A stretch of 10,169 nucleotides of DNA from an uncultured Chlamydiaceae bacterium (GTDB lineage: Bacteria; Chlamydiota; Chlamydiia; Chlamydiales; Parachlamydiaceae): positions 1 through 10,169 of the forward strand of contig CAMFKA010000066.1 of assembly GCA_945957185.1 (NCBI GenBank), given 5' to 3'. This document shows positions 6,788-10,169 of this stretch, one piece after another. Under the pieces are notes generated by a model. The model was not told where the DNA came from and made no database searches. It worked only from the letters and a program-made list of their open reading frames with translations. Every line of letters starts with the position of its first letter. Positions within the stretch are counted from its first letter, which is position 1. Made by a program: the position numbers and the translations under genes.

Positions 6788-6957
6788 GGATCGCTGCTAC
6801 CGCAGCTCTGTTTCTGTGTTGTATTGTACCCCACGTTGCGCTGCGCTCCACGCGGGGGCTATCCACGAAGCATCGCTGCCGCGATGCGTTTCCAATGATC
6901 GTATCCCACACTATATTGAGTTGCAACTCCCAGTGGATATACCTCTTTTGATTGTGG
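6788..6957. repeat. Palindromic repeat unit B (half unit, core inverted)
   Basis: One arm (6788-6888) is nearly identical to the left arms of units A and C. It is followed by a diverged core (6889-6957) that matches the reverse complement of the A/C core (for example TTGCAACTCCCA and CCTCTTTTGATTGT). The second arm is missing; 15 nt of unrelated sequence leads straight into unit C. This is the remnant of a unit inserted in the opposite orientation. Confidence 0.85.
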
Positions 6958-6972
6958 ACTAATCGCTTCAAC

Positions 6973-7259
6973 GGATCGCTGCTACCGCAGCTCTGTTTCT
7001 GTGTTGCATTGTACCCCACGTTGCGCTGCGCTCCACGCGGGGCTATCCACGAAGCATCGCTGCCGCGATGCGTGCTCAGTGATATGGTGCAACAATCAAA
7101 AGAGGAGTATCCAATGGGAGTTGCAATGCGAAATTGTGTGGAGTACGATTATTGAACGCGCATCGCGGCAGCGATGCTTCGTGGATAGCCCCGCGTGGAG
7201 CACAGCGCAACGTGGGGTTACAATTCAACATAAAAACAGAGCTGCGGCAGCAGCGATCC
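6973..7259. repeat. Palindromic repeat unit C (287 bp, complete)
   Basis: The arms 6973-7072 and 7159-7259 flank a core (7073-7158) identical to that of unit A, 86 of 86 bases by eye. The two full units differ mainly in a few bases of the right arm (around 7215-7237). It ends 5 nt before the sufE stop codon, so its hairpins lie where a terminator for sufE, or between the convergent transcripts, would be expected. Confidence 0.9.
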
Positions 7260-7263
7260 TTTT

Positions 7264-7689
7264 TTAACCAGAGACAAGCACTTTAAGGGCTTCTTGCTTC
7301 ATGCGCAAATGGATGCTGTAAAGCCCGTTTGCGCGATTCGGCGTTAAACTCGCGCTCACGCCTATCGTCTCCAAATATTCGGGAGGACATTTTAATATCA
7401 CTTCGGCAGGTTCGCCGCTATACACCATCAACAACAGCTCCGCTAAACCGGACGAGATCAATGCGTCGGACTCCGCTTGGAAAAATACTTTTCCCTCTTC
7501 GCTCCAGGTGCGTAAATACATCGTACTTTGACACCCTTTTACTAAATTTTCGGAAACTTTGAACTCCGGAGTCAGACCTTTCGCCTTTCTTCCCAAATCG
7601 ATAATCAGTTCATACTTTTGCTCTTCGGTTTTGCATCCGGAGAAAAGTTTAATGATATCCTGCTGTTTTTGAAGGCATTGTTCTAACAT
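7264..7689 (-). CDS. sufE: SufE, cysteine desulfurase activator / sulfur acceptor
   Basis: The protein has 141 residues. SufE accepts persulfide sulfur from the cysteine desulfurase SufS and passes it to the SufBCD scaffold for Fe-S cluster assembly in the cytoplasm. The active-site motif is NLVKGCQSTMYL with C53 as the sulfur acceptor. The N-terminal helix CLQKQQDIIKLFSG and the stretches LAELLLMVYSGEPAEVIL and SASLTPNRANGLYSI match the family. The length is normal. An AAAGGA ribosome binding site (7702-7707 on the complement) is about 12 nt before the ATG, slightly long. No other suf gene is in the window, so it is a standalone gene, divergent from the DUF1295 gene. Confidence 0.93.
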   Translation of the reverse strand: MLEQCLQKQQDIIKLFSGCKTEEQKYELIIDLGRKAKGLTPEFKVSENLVKGCQSTMYLRTWSEEGKVFFQAESDALISSGLAELLLMVYSGEPAEVILKCPPEYLETIGVSASLTPNRANGLYSIHLRMKQEALKVLVSG

Positions 7690-7731
7690 GTTTAGTAAAA
7701 GTCCTTTTAAAATTTACATCTCGAATTAACC

Positions 7732-7761
7732 AGTATAATTCTATGGTGTAAAAATTTTCAA
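7732..7761 (-). promoter_or_regulatory. Candidate sufE promoter
   Basis: On the minus strand TTGAAA (7756-7761), 18 bp, then TATACT (7732-7737) lead into sufE. The same segment carries TATAAT on the plus strand (7734-7739) with a weak TTTACA 15 bp upstream, so promoters for the two divergent genes may overlap. Confidence 0.55.
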
Positions 7762-7798
7762 TGTGTTTGTGTGGAAATAAATACCCATCGGAGGCCCT

Positions 7799-8590
7799 AT
7801 GCTCACATTTTTTGCCCTCTACGGCGCTGCTTTTATTCTCTCTTTCGCGGTGATGCTCCTTCTGTGGATCGCCTACCGCACACAGCGCAGCGGGGGCATC
7901 GTCGATGTGGGCTGGTGCCTTTGCTTCATTCTCACAGCTTGGGCCGGTTTCTTCATTGGCGATGGCGATCCGGTCAAACGGTTCATCATGACAGCAATGG
8001 TCACTGTATGGGGTGGTCGCTTGGGTTGGCATCTATTCCTTCGCTACATCAAAACTCCGGAAGACCCTCGCTATGCAAAAATGAGAGAGGGGTGGGGCGG
8101 CGACTCCTCCGGCATGCTTTTCTTGATGATGTTTCTGTTCCAGGGGATTTTGGTCGTGTTTATTGCGACACCGATCATTTTGGTGAACGGTTGGGCGACA
8201 CCCGAATGGACCTGGTGGGAGTTTGCCGGGATTGCCTTTTGGGCCATTGGCGTGAGCGGGGAGTCATATGCCGACGAACAGCTCCGCAGCTTTAAAGCTG
8301 ACCCCTCCAACGAAGGAAAAATCTGCGATCAAGGATTGTGGAAGTGCTCGCGCCATCCGAACTATTTTTTCGAGTTCATTGTATGGGTCGGTTTCTTTCT
8401 CTTTGCCTATCCTAATCCTGCGGGATTGTTAGCAATAGTTGCGCCTATAGCGATGTACTTCTTGCTAGTGAAGGGATCGGGGATTCCTCTTTCCGAAGCA
8501 CAATCTCTAAAGCGGCACGGCGAAGAGTACCGTGCCTACCAAGAGAGAACGTCTGCGTTTTTCCCTTGGTTGCCCGGACCTAAATCTTAG
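7799..8590 (+). CDS. DUF1295 family integral membrane protein (steroid reductase/ICMT-like)
   Basis: The protein has 263 residues. The ATG follows GGAGG (7790-7794). It has six to seven hydrophobic segments. The family features are the N-terminal RTQRSGGIVDVGWCLCF (27-43), RLGWHLFLRY around 74-83, ADEQLRSFKAD, and the C-terminal GLWKCSRHPNYFFEFIVWVG. In that last motif, the RHPNYFFE segment corresponds to the cofactor-binding element of isoprenylcysteine methyltransferases and steroid 5-alpha-reductase-like enzymes. The substrate of bacterial DUF1295 proteins is generally unknown; a membrane-lipid or isoprenoid reductase or methyltransferase is plausible. Its last 11 bases overlap the 3' end of the convergent terC-family gene. 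Confidence 0.85.
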   Translation: MLTFFALYGAAFILSFAVMLLLWIAYRTQRSGGIVDVGWCLCFILTAWAGFFIGDGDPVKRFIMTAMVTVWGGRLGWHLFLRYIKTPEDPRYAKMREGWGGDSSGMLFLMMFLFQGILVVFIATPIILVNGWATPEWTWWEFAGIAFWAIGVSGESYADEQLRSFKADPSNEGKICDQGLWKCSRHPNYFFEFIVWVGFFLFAYPNPAGLLAIVAPIAMYFLLVKGSGIPLSEAQSLKRHGEEYRAYQERTSAFFPWLPGPKS

Positions 8591-9488
8591 GCGGATTTTT
8601 CTCTTTGATTAAAAGAGACGCGACGATCGAAACTATGATGGCGAGGGCGATAAATCCGAGCGACACCCCCAATGGAATTTTGTAGATATCACTTAGAATC
8701 ATTTTAAGACCCACAAAAGCCAAAATCGCTCCTAATCCGTAGTGTAGGAATCGGAAGGTATCCAAGCAGCCCTCTAAAGCGAAGTAGAGCGAGCGCAACC
8801 CTAAAATCGCCAAGATGTTAGAGGTGTAGATGATAAACGGATCGAGGGTGATGGACATGACCGCGGGGATCGAGTCGACAGCGAAAACGAGGTCGGTGGT
8901 TTCGACGGCAAGAAGCGTCGCCGCAAGGGGCGTCGCCACCCAACCAGTGGCTTTTTTGACGAAAAATTTACTTCCCTCGTATTCGTGTTGGAGAGGGAAA
9001 AAGCGAGCAAAAAACCGGTAGACGGGGTTGTGTTCGATTTCAACTTGCGGTTCTGCATCCAAAGCCATTTTGAATCCTGCATACACAAGGAATGCTCCGA
9101 AAAGATAGAGGATGGCGTGGAACTGTTCGATGAGGGCGATGCCTGCAAAAATGAAAGCTGCTCTCATGAGGATGGCACCGAAGACTCCCCAAAACAGAAC
9201 TTTGTGTAGGTATTCGCGAGGGGTTTTGAAGTAGGAGAAAATGAGCATGAACACGAATAAATTATCGACGCTGAGGGCTTTTTCCAAGAGGTAGCCCGTG
9301 TAAAATTCGAGAGCGGATTTTTGGCCTCTTTCATAGTAGACGTAGAGACCGAAGAGAAGAGCAATGCTGATCCAGACTAAGCTCCAAGAGATAGCTTCTT
9401 TGAATGCGATTTTTTTGTTGTTTTTATGCATAAACAGGTCGATCGCGAGAAATCCGATGATAGCGAGGTTAAAAAGAATCCACTCCAT
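8580..9488 (-). CDS. TerC/Alx family integral membrane protein (putative metal exporter)
   Basis: The protein has 302 residues from the ATG at 9486-9488, chosen because AAGGAG lies 7 nt upstream on the minus strand. An extended frame to 9545 has only a non-ATG start without such a site. It has about nine membrane segments. The family's acidic membrane motifs are present: LLEKALSVDNLFVFMLIF (67-84; E69, D75) and VETTDLVFAVDSIPAVM (195-211; E196, D199, D205). These residues line the ion path in TerC/Alx proteins, some of which export Mn2+. It overlaps the DUF1295 gene tail to tail by 11 bp (shared bases CTAAATCTTAG serve as both stops). No yybP-ykoY manganese riboswitch is seen in the 9489-9603 leader. 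Confidence 0.92.
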   Translation of the reverse strand: MEWILFNLAIIGFLAIDLFMHKNNKKIAFKEAISWSLVWISIALLFGLYVYYERGQKSALEFYTGYLLEKALSVDNLFVFMLIFSYFKTPREYLHKVLFWGVFGAILMRAAFIFAGIALIEQFHAILYLFGAFLVYAGFKMALDAEPQVEIEHNPVYRFFARFFPLQHEYEGSKFFVKKATGWVATPLAATLLAVETTDLVFAVDSIPAVMSITLDPFIIYTSNILAILGLRSLYFALEGCLDTFRFLHYGLGAILAFVGLKMILSDIYKIPLGVSLGFIALAIIVSIVASLLIKEKNPPKI

Positions 9489-9603
9489 GACTTGCTCCTT
9501 GTGAATAAGCGACCTTACCAAACTCTGTAATTTATTGCTTCGCAATTATTGGTTGAATGAAGTTTTAGGGCGCGCGCGCAATAATGAGAGCTAATATGAA
9601 TAT

Positions 9604-9630
9604 AAAAAAAATCCCCACATAAGCGGGGAA
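9604..9630 (-). terminator. Intrinsic terminator formed by the second CRISPR-like repeat
   Basis: On the minus strand the stem CCCCGC / GTGGGG (one G-U pair) with loop TTAT is followed by A and eight T. The G-U pair becomes an A-C mismatch on the other strand, so it is oriented for minus-strand transcription. It ends the CRISPR-like RNA and insulates terC. The 9489-9603 stretch below it holds an alternating GCGCGCGCGC run (9570-9579), a small ATTGC/GCAAT hairpin (about 9535-9547) and no clear terC promoter. Confidence 0.85.
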
Positions 9631-9697
9631 CGATCATGATATGACGATCATGATATGATTAACTTTTACGGTTCATCCCTAATGACTTAGGGAACAT
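9605..9697 (-). CRISPR. Mini-CRISPR: two degenerate type I-E repeats around one 35-nt spacer
   Basis: Read on the minus strand, repeat 1 (9669-9697) contains TGTTCCC, a perfect 6-bp stem CCCTAA / TTAGGG, and the 8-nt tail ATGAACCG, which equals the common type I-E 5' handle. Repeat 2 (9605-9633) has GTTCCCCGC...GTGGGGAT in the same register, but its handle is replaced by a T-run. Against the typical 29-nt I-E repeat (GTGTTCCCCGC...GCGGGGATAAACCG), the stem changes in repeat 1 are compensatory at positions 9/18, 10/17 and 11/16. The spacer (9634-9668) begins TAAAAGTTAATCAT and contains most of a 14-nt tandem duplication. There is no further repeat in the window, so this is not an ordinary array. 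It resembles the pseudo-repeat/pseudo-spacer layout of creA/creR genes. Confidence 0.75.
9631..9658. repeat. 14-nt tandem duplication inside the pseudo-spacer
   Basis: CGATCATGATATGA occurs twice in direct tandem (9631-9644 and 9645-9658). It covers the 3' two thirds of the pseudo-spacer and the first bases of pseudo-repeat 2. It may explain why the spacer is 35 nt rather than the usual 32-33 of type I-E. Confidence 0.9.
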
Positions 9698-9705
9698 ATT
9701 CAGAG

Positions 9706-9734
9706 ACTTTAACAAAGTAAACCAAAATTGTCAA
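9706..9734 (-). promoter_or_regulatory. Promoter of the CRISPR-like RNA
   Basis: On the minus strand TTGACA (9729-9734) is a perfect -35, followed after 17 bp by TAAAGT (9706-9711, 4 of 6). The expected start at about 9699 is immediately upstream of pseudo-repeat 1, leaving no room for a normal leader. This is what an independent small RNA gene would need. Confidence 0.65.
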
Positions 9735-9825
9735 ACACGCGTATTCGCGATTGACGTTCTTGCGTCATCAAAAAAATCAATCGAAAGATGTTTTCAAAAA
9801 TCTTATCTTAAGCATGTTACGAAAT

Positions 9826-9863
9826 TTTCGATGAATTTTCATGATAATTATTAAGTTTTACTT
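9826..9863 (-). promoter_or_regulatory. Putative Cascade target (protospacer with AAG PAM) upstream of cas3
   Basis: On the minus strand AAG (9863-9861) precedes TAAAACTTAATAAT (9860-9847). Compared with the pseudo-spacer start TAAAAGTTAATCAT, positions 1-5, 7-11, 13 and 14 agree and only 6 and 12 differ. These are the positions that are flipped out in type I-E R-loops. Beyond position 14 the match is lost in register, though ATCATGA recurs with a one-base shift. AAG is the canonical type I-E PAM. Confidence 0.65.
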
Positions 9864-9890
9864 TGCATAAATTAGGTGTTTTGCTATCTT
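9862..9890 (+). promoter_or_regulatory. Candidate promoter toward cas3, extended -10
   Basis: TTTGCA (9862-9867), 17 bp, then TATCTT (9885-9890) preceded by TGC form a plausible extended -10 promoter with a start near 9897. Its -35 overlaps the PAM of the putative Cascade target, so Cascade bound there would block it. The boxes are weak by consensus and the assignment is tentative. It would give cas3 an untranslated leader of about 140 nt. Confidence 0.4.
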
Positions 9891-9946
9891 TTGGATCGTA
9901 TTCGAAAACGACAATGTAAAATCGCGGGTTAAGCATATTTGCATGA

Positions 9947-10003
9947 ACGGTGATTGAAAAGTCCTTCACCGTGAAAGAGGAGTCGTTGCGATACTATACG
10001 CAA
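9947..10003 (+). other. cas3 leader: hairpin, strong SD-like AGAGGAG and a small dyad
   Basis: A perfect 7-bp stem ACGGTGA / TCACCGT (9947-9953, 9966-9972) is followed by AGAGGAG (9976-9982). A TTGCG/CGCAA dyad (9986-9990, 9999-10003) comes next. The Shine-Dalgarno-like motif is too far from the cas3 GTG (10038) to serve it. The nearest usable start is a TTG at 9986, opening a 21-codon frame that ends at 10051 and overlaps the cas3 start. It could be a leader peptide or toxin mini-gene, or nothing. Confidence 0.35.
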
Positions 10004-10037
10004 TACTATTTTTTGATTAACGTAAGAGAGTTGTCTC

Positions 10038-10169
10038 GTGACTTGTTTTAATGAATTACCTAAAACGGTAAATGCTCTATGGGCCAAAACTTTAGATAAA
10101 AAATCGTACAGCATTCTATGTCACATGCTAGATGTAGCAGCCGTGGCAGAAGTGATTCTTGATAAAGAG
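10038..10169 (+). CDS. cas3: CRISPR-associated nuclease/helicase Cas3, type I-E, N-terminus (runs off window)
   Basis: There are 44 codons in the window. The GTG at 10038 is the only usual start after the in-frame stop at 10023; a weak GAGAG lies 7 nt upstream. The sequence ALWAKTLDKKSYSILCHMLD (13-32) followed by VAAVAEVIL is the start of the Cas3 HD-nuclease domain. W15 and K17 match the lWgKs element, H29 is the first metal-ligand histidine, and D32-VAAVA is the usual continuation, strongest in type I-E members. Cas3 degrades the non-target strand after Cascade has bound a protospacer. The rest of the operon (casABCDE, cas1, cas2 expected) and any CRISPR array would lie downstream. CRISPR-Cas is rare in Chlamydiota, so horizontal acquisition is likely. 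Confidence 0.85.
   Translation, partial: MTCFNELPKTVNALWAKTLDKKSYSILCHMLDVAAVAEVILDKE

Larger units (their letters stand above)
9604..9699 (-). ncRNA. CreA/CreR-like crRNA-resembling regulatory RNA (predicted)
   Basis: The predicted transcript is about 95 nt. It starts near 9699, two bases before pseudo-repeat 1, and ends in the T-run after pseudo-repeat 2. A Cas6e-type cut 3' of the first stem would give an 8-nt handle AUGAACCG, the spacer, and a 3' hairpin, the architecture of a type I-E crRNA. The spacer's first 14 nt match a site upstream of cas3 (9847-9860) at all but positions 6 and 12. In known CreA/CreR systems, partial complementarity lets Cascade bind and repress a promoter without Cas3 cleavage. 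The role here is inferred from sequence only. Alternatives are a decayed mini-array or a chance small RNA with a terminator. Confidence 0.65.

Noticed and set aside
9489..9603. Manganese (yybP-ykoY) riboswitch ahead of the TerC-family gene
   Set aside because: No conserved riboswitch core was recognised, and the strong hairpin at 9613-9628 is better explained as the end of the CRISPR-like RNA.
9605..9697. An ordinary CRISPR array
   Set aside because: Only two repeats are present, both degenerate; the second has lost its handle to a T-run and a dedicated promoter sits directly before the first. A stand-alone guide RNA gene fits better.
9929..10114. Minus-strand 61-codon frame over the cas3 start
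   Set aside because: It lies opposite the clearly recognisable Cas3 N-terminus and its leader and has no supporting ribosome site.

Overview
The window looks like a piece of the chromosome of an environmental, amoeba-associated member of the Chlamydiota (Parachlamydiales-like). The evidence is a TyrP-type aromatic amino acid permease, a small Inc-like two-helix hydrophobic protein, a host-mimicking (RhoGAP-like) secreted-effector candidate, and moderate GC with many AT-rich intergenic stretches. This assignment is an inference; no rRNA or other decisive marker is present. A type I-E CRISPR-Cas system has been reported in Protochlamydia naegleriophila, so that genus is a natural comparison.

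Layout. 1-863: 3' end of metG with its tRNA-binding domain. 864-2460: two accessory genes, a Ser-rich protein with a degenerate RhoGAP-like domain and a 99-residue Inc-like protein. Each has a strong sigma-70-type promoter framed by an inverted repeat, and they are separated by a terminator and a dispersed palindromic repeat. 2516-3799: TyrP/HAAAP permease. 3817-6007: a DUF2760 gene and an Hsp70-family gene in an operon. 6030-7259: a cluster of long palindromic repeats (two full 287-bp units and one half unit) around an IS200/IS605-type Y1 transposase. 7264-7689: sufE on the minus strand, divergent from a DUF1295 membrane protein (7799-8590). The latter overlaps convergently with a TerC-family gene (8580-9488, minus). 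10038-10169: the first 44 codons of a type I-E cas3, the start of a CRISPR-Cas operon that runs out of the window.

Most interesting: between terC and cas3, on the minus strand, there is a miniature CRISPR-like RNA gene. It has a promoter (TTGACA, 17 bp, TAAAGT), two degenerate 29-nt type I-E repeats in exact register (9669-9697 and 9605-9633) around a 35-nt spacer, and an intrinsic terminator formed by the second repeat itself. The 5' end of the spacer matches a site at 9847-9860 between this gene and cas3: 12 of the first 14 positions match. The two mismatches fall exactly at positions 6 and 12, which Cascade does not read, and a canonical AAG PAM is adjacent. The site abuts the -35 of a candidate promoter pointing at cas3. 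This is the expected signature of a CreA/CreR-like RNA that guides Cascade to repress a promoter (the cas operon's own, or that of a small toxin). It is inferred from sequence only, but several independent features agree.
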